In this document: one piece after another, positions 48,651 through 63,600 of the stretch | Layout of the letters: every line of letters starts with the position of its first letter | Numbering within the stretch: the first letter of the stretch is position 1 | Assembly: GCA_026413225.1 (NCBI GenBank) | Contig: JAPMTP010000090.1 | Coordinates: 62,001 to 126,000, forward strand | Length of the DNA: 64,000 nucleotides | Direction of reading: 5' to 3' | DNA from: Otis tarda | Lineage: Eukaryota; Chordata; Aves; Otidiformes; Otididae | Translations under genes and position numbers: made by a program | Notes under the pieces: model-generated | The model's input: only the letters and a program-made list of their open reading frames with translations | The model's database searches: none | What the model was told of the DNA's origin: nothing

Positions 48651-51600
48651 TGCAGGGTCATGCTTCATTCAGAGCAGGCAAAACTGCACTGGGCAGGGGA
48701 TCTGAAGTGAAATAGGCAACCAAAAAAGCTCTTTTAGACTTTGTTTGGAGCCACCAACAGCCAGCTACAGTGCCTGTGCCTGGGCTGGCTGCTGGCAGCT
48801 TGTGGGCGGGCTCCTGACTCACCAGGGGTGCAGCTGAAAACTCACAGCTGCATTCCAACTGCTTACCACGAGGCATCAGCCATTTTGCTGCAGGGACAAA
48901 CTTGCTTCAGAGCAGGCAAAACTGCATTGGGCAGGGGATCTGAAGTGAAATAGGCAACCAAAAATGCTCTTTTAGACTTTGTTTGGAGCCACCAACAGCC
49001 AGCTACAGTGCCTGTGCCTGGGCTGGCTGCTGGCAGCTTGTGGGCGGGCTCCTGACTCACCAGGGGTTGCAGCTGACAACTCACAGCTGCATTCCAACTG
49101 CTTACCACGAGGCATCATCCATTTTGCTGCAGGGACAAAAGCTTCAGAGCAGGCAAAACTGCACTGGGCAGGGGATCTGAAGTGAAATGGGCAACCAAAA
49201 AAGCTCTTTTAGACTTTGTTTGGAGCCACCAACAGCCAGCTACAGTGCCTGTGCCTGCTGGCTGCTGGCAGCTTGTGGGCGGGCTCCTGACTCACCAGGG
49301 GTGGAGCTGACAACTCACAGCTGCATTCCAACTGCTTTCCACGAGGCGTCAGCCATTTTGCTGCAGGGACAAAATTGCTTCAGAGCAGGCAAAACTGCAC
49401 TGGGCAGGGGATCTGAAGTGAAATGGGCAACCAAAAAGCTCTTTTAGACTTTGTTTGGAGCCACCAACAGCCAGCTACAGTGCCTGTGCCTGGGCTGGCT
49501 GCTGGCAGCTTGTGGGCGGGCTCCTGACTCACCAGGGGTGGGACTGACAACTCACAGCTGCATTCCAACTGCTTACCACGAGGCATCATCCATTTTGCTG
49601 CAGGGACAAACTTGCTTCAGAGCAGGCAAAACTGCACTGGGCAGGGGATCTGAAGTGAAATAGGCAACCAAAAAAGCTCTTTTAGACTTTGTTTGGAGCC
49701 ACCAACAGCCAGCTACAGTGCCTGTGCCTGGGCTGGCTGCTGGCAGCTTGTGGGCGGGCTCCTGACTCACCAGGGGTGGAGCTGACAACTCACAGCTGCA
49801 TTCCAACTGCTTACCAGGAGGCATCAGCCATTTTGCTGCAGGGGACAAAACTTGTTTCAGAGCAGGCAAAACTGCACTGGGCAGGGGATCTGAAGTGAAA
49901 TGGGCAACCAAAAAAGCTCTTTTAGACTTTGTTTGGAGCCACCAACAGCCAGCTACAGTGCCTGTGCCTGTGCTGGCTGCTGGCAGCTTGTGGGCGGGCT
50001 CCTGACTCACCAGGGGTGGAGCTGACAACTCACAGCTGCATTCCAACTGCTTACCACGAGGCATCATCCATTTTGCTGCAGGGACAAAGCTTGCTTCAGA
50101 GCAGGCAAAACTGCACTGGGCAGGGGATCTGAAGTGAAATAGGCAACCAAAAAAGCTCTTTTAGACTTTGTTTGGAGCCACCAACAGCCAGCTACAGTGC
50201 CTGTGCCTGGGCTGCTGGCAGCTTGTGGGCGGGCTCCTGACTCACCAGGGGTGGAGCTGACAACTCACAGCTGCATTCCAACTGCTTACCAGGAGGCATC
50301 AGCCATTTTGCTGCAGGGACAAACTTGCTTCAGAGCAGGCAAAACTGCACTGGGCAGGGGATCTGAAGTGAAATGGGCAACCAAAAAAGCTCTTTTAGAC
50401 TTTGTTTGGAGCCACCAACAGCCAGCTACAGTGCCTGTGCCTGGGCTGGCTGCTGGCAGCTTGTGGGCGGGCTCCTGACTCACCAGGGGTGGAGCTGACA
50501 ACTCACAGCTGCATTCCAACTGCTTACCAGGAGGCATCAGCCATTTTGCTGCAGAGACAATCTTCCTTCAGAGCAGGCAAAACTGCATTGGGCAGGGGAT
50601 CTGAAGTGAAATGGGCAACCAAAAAAGCTCTTTTAGACTTTGTTTGGAGCCACCAACAGCCAGCTACGGTGCCTGTGCCTGTGCTGGCTGCTGGCAGCTT
50701 GTGGGCGGGCTCCTGACTCACCAGGGGCAGAGCTGACAACTCACAGCTGCATTTCAAGTGCTTTCCACAAGGTGTCAGCCATTTTGCTGCACGGAACAAT
50801 TGCTTCAGAGCAGGCAAAACTGCACTGGGCAGGGGATCTGAAGTGAAATAGGCAACCAAAAAAGCTCTTTTAGACTTTGTTTGGAGCCACCAACAGCCAG
50901 CTACAGTGCCTGTGCCTGGGCTGGCTGCTGGCAGCTTGTGGGCGGGCTCCTGACTCACCAGGGGTGGAGCTGACAACTCACAGCTGCATTCCAACTGCTT
51001 ACCACGAGGCATCAGCCATTTTGCTGCAGGGACAAACTTCTCTCAGAGCAGGCAAAACTGCACTGGGCAGGGGATCTGAAGTGAAATAGGCAACCAAAAA
51101 AGCTCTTTTAGACTTTGTTTGGAGCCACCAACAGCCAGCTACAGTGCCTGTGCCTGGGCTGGCTGCTGGCAGCTTGTGGGCGGGCTCCTGACTCACCAGG
51201 GGTGGAGCTGACAACTCACAGCTGCATTCCAACTGCTTACCACGAGGCATCAGCCATTTTGCTGCAGGGACAAACTTGCTTCAGAGCAGGCAAAACTGCA
51301 CTGGGCAGGGGATCTGAAGTGAAATAGGCAACCAAAAAAGCTCTTTTAGACTTTGTTTGGAGCCACCAACAGCCAGCTACAGTGCCTGTGCCTGGGCTGG
51401 CTGCTGGCAGCTTGTGGGCGGGCTCCTGACTCACCAGGGGTGGAGCTGACAACTCACAGCTGCATTCCAACTGCTTACCACGAGGCATCAGCCATTTTGC
51501 TGCAGGAGACAAGCTTGCTTCAGAGCAGGCAAAACTGCACTGGGCAGGGGATCTGAAGTGAAATAGGCAACCAAAAAAGCTCTTTTAGACTTTGTTTGGA

Positions 51601-54600
51601 GCCACCAACAGCCAGCTACAGTGCCTGTGCCTGTTTTGGCTGCTGGCAGCTTGTGGGCGGGCTCCTGACTCACCAGGGGCGGAGCTGACAACTCACAGCT
51701 GCATTCCAACTGCTTACCACGAGGCATCAGCCATTTTGCTGCACGGACAAAATTGCTTCAGAGCAGGCAAAACTGCACTGGGCAGGGGATCTGAAGTGAA
51801 ATGGGCAACCAAAAAAGCTCTTTTAGACTTTGTTTGGAGCCACCAACAGCCAGCTACAGTGCCTGTGCCTGGGCTGGCTGCTGGCAGCTTGTGGGCGGGC
51901 TCCTGACTCACCAGGGTGGAGCTGACAACTCACAGCTGCATTCCAACTGCTTACCACGAGGCATCATCCATTTTGCTGCAGGGGACAAGATTGCTTCAGA
52001 GCAGGCAAAACTGCACTGGGCAGGGGATCTGAAGTGAAATGGGCAACCAAAAAGCTCTTTTAGACTTTGTTTGGAGCCACCAACAGCCAGCTACAGTGCC
52101 TGTGCCTGGGCTGGCTGCTGGCAGCTTGTGGGCAGGCTCCTGACTCACCAGGGTGGAGCTGACAACTCACAGCTGCATTCCAACTGCTTACCAGGAGGCA
52201 TCAGCCATTTTGCTGCAGGGACAAAATGCTTCAGAGCAGGCAAAACTGCATTGGGCAGGGGATCTGAAGTGAAATGGGCAACCAAAAAAGCTCTTTTAGA
52301 CTTTGTTTGGAGCCACCAACAGCCAGCTACAGTGCCTGTGCCTGTGCTGGCTGCTGGCAGCTTGTGGGCGGGCTCCTGACTCACCAGGAGTGGAGCTGAC
52401 AACTCACAGCTGCATTCAGCCACGAGGCATCATCCATTTTGCTGCAGGGGCAAGCTTGCTTCAGAGCAGGCAAAACTGCACTGGGCAGGGGATCTGAAGT
52501 GAAATAGGCAACCAAAAAAGCTCTTTTAGACTTTGTTTGGAGCCACCAACAGCCAGCTACAGTGCCTGTGCCTGGGCTGGCTGCTGGCAGCTTGTGGGCG
52601 GGCTCCTGACTCACCAGGGGTGGAGCTGACAACTCACAGCTGCATTCCAACTGCTTACCAGAGGCATCAGCCATTTTGCTGCAGGGACAAGCTTGCTTCA
52701 GAGCAGGCAAAACTGCACTGGGCAGGGGATCTGAAGTGAAATAGGCAACCAAAAAAGCTCTTTTAGACTTTGTTTGGAGCCACCAACAGCCAGCTACAGT
52801 GCCTGTGCCTGGGCTGGCTGCTGGCAGCTTGTGGGCGGGCTCCTGACTCACCAGGGGTGGAGCTGACAACTCACAGCTGCATTGCAACTGCTTACCACGA
52901 GGCATCATCCATTTTGCTGCAGGGACAAACTTGCTTCAGAGCAGGCAAAACTGCACTGGGCAGGGGATCTGAAGTGAAATGGGCAACCAAAAAGCTCTTT
53001 TAGACTTTGTTTGGAGCCACCAACAGCCAGCTACAGTGCCTGTGCCTGTGCTGGCTGCTGGCAGCTTGTGGGCGGGCTCCTGACTCACCAGGGGTGGAGC
53101 TGACAACTCACAGCTGCATTCCAACTGCTTACCACGAGGCATCAGCCATTTTGCTGCAGGGACAAATTGCTTCAGAGCAGGCAAAACTGCACTGGGCAGG
53201 GCATCTGAAGTGAAATAGGCAACCAAAAAGCTCTTTTAGAATTTGTTTGGAGCCACCAACAGCCAGCTACAGTGCCTGTGCCTGGGCTGGCTGCTGGCAG
53301 CTTGTGGGCGGGCTCCTGACTCACCAGGGGTGGAGCTGACAACTCACAGCTGCATTCCAACTGCTTACCAGGAGGCATCAGCCATTTTGCTGCAGGGACA
53401 AGCTTCATTCAGAGCAGGCAAAACTGCACTGGGCAGGGGATCTGAAGTGAAATGGGCAACCAAAAAAGCTCTTTTAGACTTTGTTTGGAGCCACCAACAG
53501 CCAGCTACAGTGCCTGTGCTGGCTGCTGGCAGCTTGTGGGCGGGCTCCTGACTCACCAGGAGTGGAGCTGACAACTCACAACTGCATTCCAACTGCTTTC
53601 CACGAGGCGTCAGCCATTTTGCTGCAGGGACAAGCTTGCTTCAGAGCAGGCAAAACTGCACTGGGCAGGGGATCTGAAGTGAAATAGGCAACCAATAATG
53701 CTCTTTTAGACTTTGTTTGGAGCCACCAACAGCCAGCTACAGTGCCTGTGCCTGGGCTGGCTGCTGGCAGCTTGTGGGCGGGCTCCTGACTCACCAGGGG
53801 TGCAGCTGAAAACTCACAGCTGCATTGCAACTGCTTACCACGAGGCATCAGCCATTTTGCTGCAGGGACAAACTTGCTTCAGAGCAGGCAAAACTGCACT
53901 GGGCAGGGGATCTGAAGTGAAATAGGCAACCAAAAAAGCTCTTTTAGACTTTGTTTGGAGCCACCAACAGCCAGCTACAGTGCCTGTGCCTGGGCTGGCT
54001 GCTGGCAGCTTGTGGGCGGGCTCCTGACTCACCAGGGGTGGAGCTGACAACTCACAGCTGCATTCCAACTGCTTACCACGTGGCATCATCCATTTTGCTG
54101 CAGTTACAAGCTTGCTTCAGAGCAGGCAAAACTGCACTGGGCAGGGCATCTGAAGTGAAATAGGCAACCAAAAAGCTCTTTTAGACTTTGTTTGGAGCCA
54201 CCAACAGCCAGCTACAGTGCCTGTGCCTGTGCTGGCTGCTGGCAGCTTGTGGGCGGGCTCCTGACTCACCAGGGGTGGAGCTGACAACTCACAGCTGCAT
54301 TCCAACTGCTTACCAGGAGGCATCAGCCATTTTGCTGCAGGGACAAACTTGTTTCAGAGCAGGCAAAACTGCACTGGGCAGGGGATCTGAAGTGAAATAG
54401 GCAACCAAAAAAGCTCTTTTAGACTTTGTTTGGAGCCACCAACAGCCAGCTACAGTGCCTGTGGCTGTGCTGGCTGCTGGCAGCTTGTGGGCGGGCTCCT
54501 GACTCACCAGGGGTGGAGCTGACTGCTTACCACGTGGCATCATCCATTTTGCTGCAGGGACAAAGCTTGCTTCAGAGCAGGCAAAACTGCACTGGGCAGG

Positions 54601-57600
54601 GGATCTGAAGTGAAATAGGCAACCAAAAAAGCTCTTTTAGACTTTGTTTGGAGCCACCAACAGCCAGCTACAGTGCCTGTGCCTGGGCTGGCTGCTGGCA
54701 GCTTGTGGGCGGGCTCCTGACTCACCAGGGGTGGAGCTGACAACTCACAGCTGCATTCCAACTGCTTAACACGAGGCATCAGCCATTTTGCTGCAGGGAC
54801 AAACTTGCTTCAGAGCAGGCAAAACTGCACTGGGCAGGGGATCTGAAGTGAAATGGGCAACCAAAAAAGCTCTTTTAGACTTTGTTTGGAGCCACCAACA
54901 GCCAGCTACGGTGCCTGTGCCTGGGCTGGCTGCTGGCAGCTTGTGGGCGGGCTCCTGACTCACCAGGGGTGGAGCTGACAACTCACAGCTGCATTCCAAC
55001 TGCTTACCACGAGGCATCAGCCATTTTGCTGCAGGGACAAACTTGCTTCAGAGCAGGCAAAACTGCACTGGGCAGGGGATCTGAAGTGAAATGGGCAACC
55101 AAAAAAGCTCTTTTAGACTTTGTTTGGAGCCACCAACAGCCAGCTACAGTGCCTGTGCCTGTGCTGGCTGCTGGCAGCTTGTGGGCGGGCTCCTGACTCA
55201 CCAGGGGTGGAGCTGACAACTCACAGCTGCATTCCAACTGCTTTCCAGGAGGCATCAGCCATTTTGCTGCAGGGACAAAGCTTCAGAGCAGGCAAAACTG
55301 CACTGGGCAGGGGATCTGAAGTGAAATAGGCAACCAAAAAAGCTCTTTTAGACTTTGTTTGGAGCCACCAACAGCCAGCTACAGTGCCTGTGCCTGGGCT
55401 GGCTGCTGGCAGCTTGTGGGCGGGCTCCTGACTCACCAGGGGTGCAGCTGAAAACTCACAGCTGCATTGCAACTGCTTACCACGAGGCGTCAGCCATTTT
55501 GCTGCAGGGACAAATTGCTTCAGAGCAGGCAAAACTGCACTGGGCAGGGGATCTGAAGTGAAATAGGCAACCAAAAAGCTCTTTTAGACTTTGTTTGGAG
55601 CCACCAACAGCCAGCTACAGTGCCTGTGCCTTTGGCTGCTGGCAGCTTGTGGGCGGGCTCCTGACTCACCAGGGGTGGAGCTGACAACTCACAGCTGCAT
55701 TCCAACTGCTTACCAGGAGGCATCAGCCATTTTGCTGCAGGGACAAACTTGTTTCAGAGCAGGCAAAACTGCACTGGGCAGGGGATCTGAAGTGAAATAG
55801 GCAACCAAAAAAGCTCTTTTAGACTTTGTTTGGAGCCACCAACAGCCAGCTACAGTGCCTGTGCCTTTGCTGGCTGCTGGCAGCTTGTGGGCGGGCTCCT
55901 GACTCACCAGGGCGTGGAGCTGACAACTCACAGCTGCATTCCAACTGCTTACCACGTGGCATCAGCCATTTTGCTGCAGGGGACAAAATTGCTTCAGAGC
56001 AGGCAAAACTGCACTGGGCAGGGGATCTGAAGTGAAATGGTCAACCAAAAAGCTCTTTTAGACTTTGTTTGGAGCCACCAACAGCCAGCTACAGTGCCTG
56101 TGCCTGGGCTGGCTGCTGGCAGCTTGTGGGCGGGCTCCTGACTCACCAGGGGTGGAGCTGACAACTCACAGCTGCATTCCAACTGCTTACCACGAGGCAT
56201 CAGCCATTTTGCTGCAGGGACAAAACTTGCTTCAGAGCAGGCAAAACTGCATTGGGCAGGGGATCTGAAGTGAAATAGGCAACCAAAAAAGCTCTTTTAG
56301 ACTTTGTTTGGAGCCACCAACAGCCAGCTACGGTGCCTGTGCCTGGTCTGGCTGCTGGCAGCTTGTGGGCTGCTCCTGACTCACCAGGGTGGAGCTGACA
56401 ACTCACAGCTGCATTCCAAGTGCTTTCCACGAGGCGTCAGCCATTTTGCTGCAGGGACAAAATTGCTTCAGAGCAGGCAAAACTGCACTGGGCAGGGGAT
56501 CTGAAGTGAAATAGGCAACCAAAAAAGCTCTTTTAGACTTTGTTTGGAGCCACCAACAGCCAGCTACAGTGCCTGTGCCTGGGCTGGCTGCTGGCAGCTT
56601 GTGGGCGGGCTCCTGACTCACCAGGGGTGGAGCTGACAACTCACAGCTGCATTCCAACTGCTTACCAGGAGGCATCAGCCATTTTGCTGCGGAGACAAGC
56701 TTCACAGCAGGCAAAACTGCATTGGGCAGGGGATCTGAAGTGAAATAGGCAACCAAAAAAGCTCTTTTAGACTTTGTTTGGAGCCACCAACAGCCAGCTA
56801 CAGTGCCTGTGCCTGTGGCTGCTGGCAGCTTGTGGGCGGGCTCCTGACTCACCAGGGGTGCAGCTGACAACTCACAGCTGCATTGCAACTGCTTACCACG
56901 AGGCGTCAGCCATTTTGCTGCAGGGACAAAATTGCTTCAGAGCAGGCAAAACTGCACTGGGCAGGGGATCTGAAGTGAAATAGGCAACCAAAAAAGCTCT
57001 TTTAGACTTTGTTTGGAGCCACCAACAGCCAGCTACAGTGCCTGTGCCTGGTCTGGCTGCTGGCAGCTTGTGGGCGGGCTCCTGACTCACCAGGGGTGGG
57101 GCTGACAACTCACAGCTGCATTCCAACTGCTTACCAGGAGGCATCAGCCATTTTGCTGCAGGGACAAACTTGCTTCAGAGCAGGCAAAACTGCACTGGGC
57201 AGGGGATCTGAAGTGAAATAGGCAACCAAAAAAGCTCTTTTAGACTTTGTTTGGAGCCACCAACAGCCAGCTACAGTGCCTGTGCCTGGGCTGGCTGCTG
57301 GCAGCTTGTGGGCGGGCTCCTGACTCACCAGGGGTGGAGCTGACAACTCACAGCTGCATTCCAAGTGCTTACCACGAGGCATCAGCCATTTTGCTGCAGG
57401 GACAAACTTGCTTCAGAGCAGGCAAAACTGCACTGGGCAGGGGATCTGAAGTGAAATAGGCAACCAAAAAAGCTCTTTTAGACTTTGTTTGGAGCCACCA
57501 ACAGCCAGCTACAGTGCCTGTGCCTGGGCTGGCTGCTGGCAGCTTGTGGGCGGGCTCCTGACTCACCAGGGGTGGAGCTGACAACTCACAGCTGCATTCC

Positions 57601-60600
57601 AACTGCTTACCACGAGGCATCAGCCATTTTGCTGCAGGGACAAACTTGCTTCAGAGCAGGCAAAACTGCACTGGGCAGGGGATCTGAAGTGAAATGGGCA
57701 ACCAAAAAAGCTCTTTTAGACTTTGTTTGGAGCCACCAACAGCCAGCTACAGTGCCTGTGCCTGGGCTGGCTGCTGGCAGCTTGTGGGCGGGCTCCTGAC
57801 TCACCAGGGGTGGAGCTGACAACTCACAGCTGCATTCCAACTGCTTACCACGAGGCATCAGCCATTTTGCTGCAGGGACAAGCTTGTTTCAGAGCAGGCA
57901 AAACTGCACTGGGCAGGGGATCTGAAGTGAAATAGGCAACCAAAAAAGCTCTTTTAGACTTTGTTTGGAGCCACCAACAGCCAGCTACAGTGCCTGTGCC
58001 TGGTCTGGCTGCTGGCAGCTTGTGGGCGGGCTCCTGACTCACCAGGGGTGCAGCTGACAACTCACAGCTGCATTCCAACTGCTTACCACGAGGCATCAGC
58101 CATTTTGCTGCAGGGACAAGCTTCAGAGCAGGCAAAACTGCACTGGGCAGGGGATCTGAAGTGAAATAGGCAACCAAAAAAGCTCTTTTAGACTTTGTTT
58201 GGAGCCACCAACAGCCAGCTACAGTGCCTGTGCCTGGTCTGGCTGCTGGCAGCTTGTGGGCGGGCTCCTGACTCACCAGGGGCAGAGCTGACAACTCACA
58301 GCTGCATTCCAACTGCTTTCCACGAGGCGTCAGCCATTTTGCTGCAGGGACAAAATTGCTTCAGAGCAGGCAAAACTGCACTGGGCAGGGGATCTGAAGT
58401 GAAATGGGCAACCAAAAGCTCTTTTAGACTTTGTTTGGAGCCACCAACAGCCAGCTACAGTGCCTGTGCCTGTGCTGGCTGCTGGCAGCTTGTGGGCGGG
58501 CTCCTGACTCACCAGGGGTGGAGCTGACAACTCACAGCTGCATTCCAACTGCTTACCACGAGGCATCAGCCATTTTGCTGCAGGGACAAGCTTGCTTCAG
58601 AGCAGGCAAAACTGCACTGGGCAGGGGATCTGAAGTGAAATGGGCAACCAAAAAGCTCTTTTAGACTTTGTTTGGAGCCACCAACAGCCAGCTACAGTGC
58701 CTGTGCCTTTGGCTGCTGGCAGCTTGTGGGCGGGCTCCTGACTCACCAGGGGTGGAGCTGACTGCTTACCACGAGGCATCATCCATTTTGCTGCAGGGAC
58801 AAGATTGCTTCAGAGCAGGCAAAACTGCACTGGGCAGGGGATCTGAAGTGAAATAGGCAACCAAAAAAGCTCTTTTAGACTTTGTTTGGAGCCACCAACA
58901 GCCAGCTACAGTGCCTGTGCCTGGGCTGGCTGCTGGCAGCTTGTGGGCGGGCTCCTGACTCACCAGGGGTGGAGCTGACAACTCACAGCTGCATTCCAAC
59001 TGCTTACCACGAGGCATCAGCCATTTTGCTGCAGGGACAAACTTGCTTCAGAGCAGGCAAAACTGCACTGGGCAGGGGATCTGAAGTGAAATAGGCAACC
59101 AAAAAGCTCTTTTAGACTTTGTTTGGAGCCACCAACAGCCAGCTACAGTGCCTGTGCCTGGTCTGGCTGCTGGCAGCTTGTGGGCGGGCTCCTGACTCAC
59201 CAGGGGTGGAGCTGACAACTCACAGCTGCATTCCAACTGCTTACCCAGGAGGCATCAGCCATTTTGCTGCAGGGACAAAATTGCTTCAGAGCAGGCAAAA
59301 CTGCACTGGGCAGGGGATCTGAAGTGAAATGGGCAACCAAAAAAGCTCTTTTAGACTTTGTTTGGAGCCACCAACAGCCAGCTACAGTGCCTGTGCCTGG
59401 TCTGGCTGCTGGCAGCTTGTGGGCGGGCTCCTGACTCACCAGGGGTGGAGCTGACAACTCACAGCTGCATTCCAAGTGCTTACCACGAGGCGTCAGCCAT
59501 TTTGCTGCAGGGACAAAATTGCTTCAGAGCAGGCAAAACTGCACTGGGCAGGGGATCTGAAGTGAAATAGGCAACCAAAAAAGCTCTTTTAGACTTTGTT
59601 TGGAGCCACCAACAGCCAGCTACAGTGCCTGTGCCTGCTGGCTGCTGGCAGCTTGTGGGCGGGCTCCTGACTCACCAGGGGTGGAGCTGACAACTCACAG
59701 CTGCATTCCAACTGCTTTACCACGAGGCATCAGCCATTTTGCTGCAGGGACAAGCTTGCTTCAGAGCAGGCAAAACTGCACTGGGCAGGGGATCTGAAGT
59801 GAAATAGGCAACCAAAAAAGCTCTTTTAGACTTTGTTTGGAGCCACCAACAGCCAGCTACAGTGCCTGTGCCTGGGCTGGCTGCTGGCAGCTTGTGGGCG
59901 GGCTCCTGACTCACCAGGAGTGGAGCTGACAACTCACAGCTGCATTCCAACTGCTTACCACGAGGCATCATCCATTTTGCTGCAGGGACAAGCTTGCTTC
60001 AGAGCAGGCAAAACTGCACTGGGCAGGGGATCTGAAGTGAAATAGGCAACCAATAAAAGCTCTTTTAGACTTTGTTTGGAGCCACCAACAGCCAGCTACA
60101 GTGCCTGTGCCTGGGCTGGCTGCTGGCAGCTTGTGGGCAGGCTCCTGACTCACCAGGGGTGGAGCTGACAACTCACAGCTGCATTCCAACTGCTTACCAC
60201 GAGGCATCAGCCATTTTGCTGCAGGGACAAACTTGCTTCAGAGCAGGCAAAACTGCACTGGGCAGGGGATCTGAAGTGAAATAGGCAACCAAAAAGCTCT
60301 TTTAGACTTTGTTTGGAGCCACCAACAGCCAGCTACGGTGCCTGTGCCTGAGCTGGCTGCTGGCAGCTTGTGGGCGGGCTCCTGACTCACCAGGGGTGGA
60401 GCTGACAACTCACAGCTGCATTCCAACTGCTTACCACGAGGCGTCAGCCATTTTGCTGCAGGGACAAGCTTCATTCAGAGCAGGCAAAACTGCACTGGGC
60501 AGGGGATCTGAAGTGAAATAGGCAACCAAAAAGCTCTTTTAGACTTTGTTTGGAGCCACCAACAGCCAGCTACAGTGCCTGTTGGGCTGGCTGCTGGCAG

Positions 60601-63600
60601 CTTGTGGGCGGGCTCCTGACTCACCAGGGTGGAGCTGACAACTCACAGCTGCATTCCAACTGCTTACCACGAGGCATCAGCCATTTTGCTGCAGGGACAA
60701 ATTGCTTCAGAGCAGGCAAAACTGCACTGGGCAGGGGATCTGAAGTGAAATAGGCAACCAAAAAAGCTCTTTTAGACTTTGTTTGGAGCCACCAACAGCC
60801 AGCTACAGTGCCTGTGCCTGGTCTGGCTGCTGGCAGCTTGTGGGCGGGCTCCTGACTCACCAGGGGTGGAGCTGACAACTCACAGCTGCATTCCAACTGC
60901 TTACCACGAGGCATCAGCCATTTTGCTGCCTGGACAAAACTTGCTTCAGAGCAGGCAAAACTGCATTGGGCAGGGGATCTGAAGTGAAATGGGCAACCAA
61001 AAAGCTCTTTTAGACTTTGTTTGGAGCCACCAACAGCCAGCTACAGTGCCTGTTTTGGCTGCTGGCAGCTTGTGGGCGGGCTCCTGACTCACCAGGGGTG
61101 GAGCTGACAACTCACAGCTGCATTCCAACTGCTTACCACGAGGCATCATCCATTTTGCTGCAGGGACAAAATTGCTTCAGAGCAGGCAAAACTGCACTGG
61201 GCAGGGGATCTGAAGTGAAATAGGCAACCAAAAAAGCTCTTTTAGACTTTGTTTGGAGCCACCAACAGCCAGCTACGGTGCCTGTGCCTGGGCTGGCTGC
61301 TGGCAGCTTGTGGGCGGCTCCTGACTCACCAGGGGTGGAGCTGACAACTCACAGCTGCATTCCAAGTGCTTTCCACGAGGCGTCAGCCATTTTGCTGCAG
61401 TTCAAGCTTGCTTCAGAGCAGGCAAAACTGCACTGGGCAGGGGATCTGAAGTGAAATAGGCAACCAAAAAAGCTCTTTTAGACTTTGTTTGGAGCCACCA
61501 ACAGCCAGCTACAGTGCCTGTGCCTGGGCTGGCTGCTGGCAGCTTGTGGGCGGGCTCCTGACTCACCAGGGGTGGAGCTGACAACTCACAGCTGCATTCC
61601 AACTGCTTACCACGAGGCATCAGCCATTTTGCTGCAGGGACAAACTTGCTTCAGAGCAGGCAAAACTGCACTGGGCAGGGGATCTGAAGTGAAATAGGCA
61701 ACCAAAAAAGCTCTTTTAGACTTTGTTTGGAGCCACCAACAGCCAGCTACAGTGCCTGTGCCTGGGCTGGCTGCTGGCAGCTTGTGGGCGGGCTCCTGAC
61801 TCACCAGGGGTGGGGCTGACAACTCACAGCTGCATTCCAACTGCTTACCAGGAGGCATCAGCCATTTTGCTGCAGGGACAAGCTTGCTTCAGAGCAGGCA
61901 AAACTGCACTGGGCAGGGGATCTGAAGTGAAATAGGCAACCAAAATAGCTCTTTTAGACTTTGTTTGGAGCCACCAACAGCCAGCTACAGTGCCTGTGCC
62001 TGGGCTGGCTGCTGGCAGCTTGTGGGCAGGCTCCTGACTCACCAGGGGTGGAGCTGACAACTCACAGCTGCATTCCAACTGCTTACCACGAGGCATCAGC
62101 CATTTTGCTGCAGGGACAAGCTTCAGAGCAGGCAAAACTGCACTGGGCAGGGGATCTGAAGTGAAATAGGCAACCAAATAAGCTCTTTTAGACTTTGTTT
62201 GGAGCCACCAACAGCCAGCTACAGTGCCTGTGCCTGTGCTGGCTGCTGGCAGCTTGTGGGCGCGGCTCCTGACTCACCAGGGGTGGAGCTGACAACTCAC
62301 AGCTGCATTCCAACTGCTTACCACGAGGCATCAGCCATTTTGCTGCACGGACAAAATTGCTTCAGAGCAGGCAAAACTGCACTGGGCAGGGGATCTGAAG
62401 TGAAATGGGCAACCAAAAAAGCTCTTTTAGACTTTGTTTGGAGCCACCAACAGCCAGCTACGGTGCCTGTGCCTGTGCTGGCTGCTGGCAGCTTGTGGGC
62501 GGGCTCCTGACTCACCAGGAGTGGAGCTGACAACTCACAGCTGCATTCCAACTGCTTACCACGAGGCATCATCCATTTTGCTGCAGGGACAAGCTTGCTT
62601 CAGAGCAGGCAAAACTGCACTGGGCAGGGGATCTGAAGTGAAATAGGCAACCAAAAAGCTCTTTTAGACTTTGTTTGGAGCCACCAACAGCCAGCTACAG
62701 TGCCTGTTTTGGCTGCTGGCAGCTTGTGGGCGGGCTCCTGACTCACCAGGGGTGCAGCTGACAACTCACAGCTGCATTCCAACTGCTTACCACGAGGCGT
62801 CAGCCATTTTGCTGCACGGACAAAATTGCTTCAGAGCAGGCAAAACTGCACTGGGCAGGGGATCTGAAGTGAAATGGGCAACCAAAAAAGCTCTTTTAGA
62901 CTTTGTTTGGAGCCACCAACAGCCAGCTACAGTGCCTGTGCCTGGGCTGGCTGCTGGCAGCTTGTGGGCGGGCTCCTGACTCACCAGGGGTGGAGCTGAC
63001 AACTCACAGCTGCATTCCAACTGCTTACCACGAGGCGTCAGCCATTTTGCTGCAGGGACAAAATTGCTTCAGAGCAGGCAAAACTGCACTGGGCAGGGGA
63101 TCTGAAGTGAAATGGGCAACCAAAAAAGCTCTTTTAGACTTTGTTTGGAGCCACCAACAGCCAGCTACAGTGCCTGTGCCTGGGCTGGCTGCTGGCAGCT
63201 TGTGGGCGGGCTCCTGACTCACCAGGGGTGGAGCTGACAACTCACAGCTGCATTCCAAGTGCTTTACCAGGAGGCGTCATCCATTTTGCTGCAGGGACAA
63301 ACTTGCTTCAGAGCAGGCAAAACTGCACTGGGCAGGGGATCTGAAGTGAAATAGGCAACCAAAAAGCTCTTTTAGACTTTGTTTGGAGCCACCAACAGCC
63401 AGCTACGGTGCCTGTGCCTGGGCTGGCTGCTGGCAGCTTGTGGGCGGGCTCCTGACTCACCAGGTGGAGCTGACAACTCACAGCTGCATTCCAACTGCTT
63501 ACCACGAGGCATCAGCCATTTTGCTGCAGGGACAAGCTTCAGAGCAGGCAAAACTGCACTGGGCAGGGGATCTGAAGTGAAATAGGCAACCAAAAAAGCT

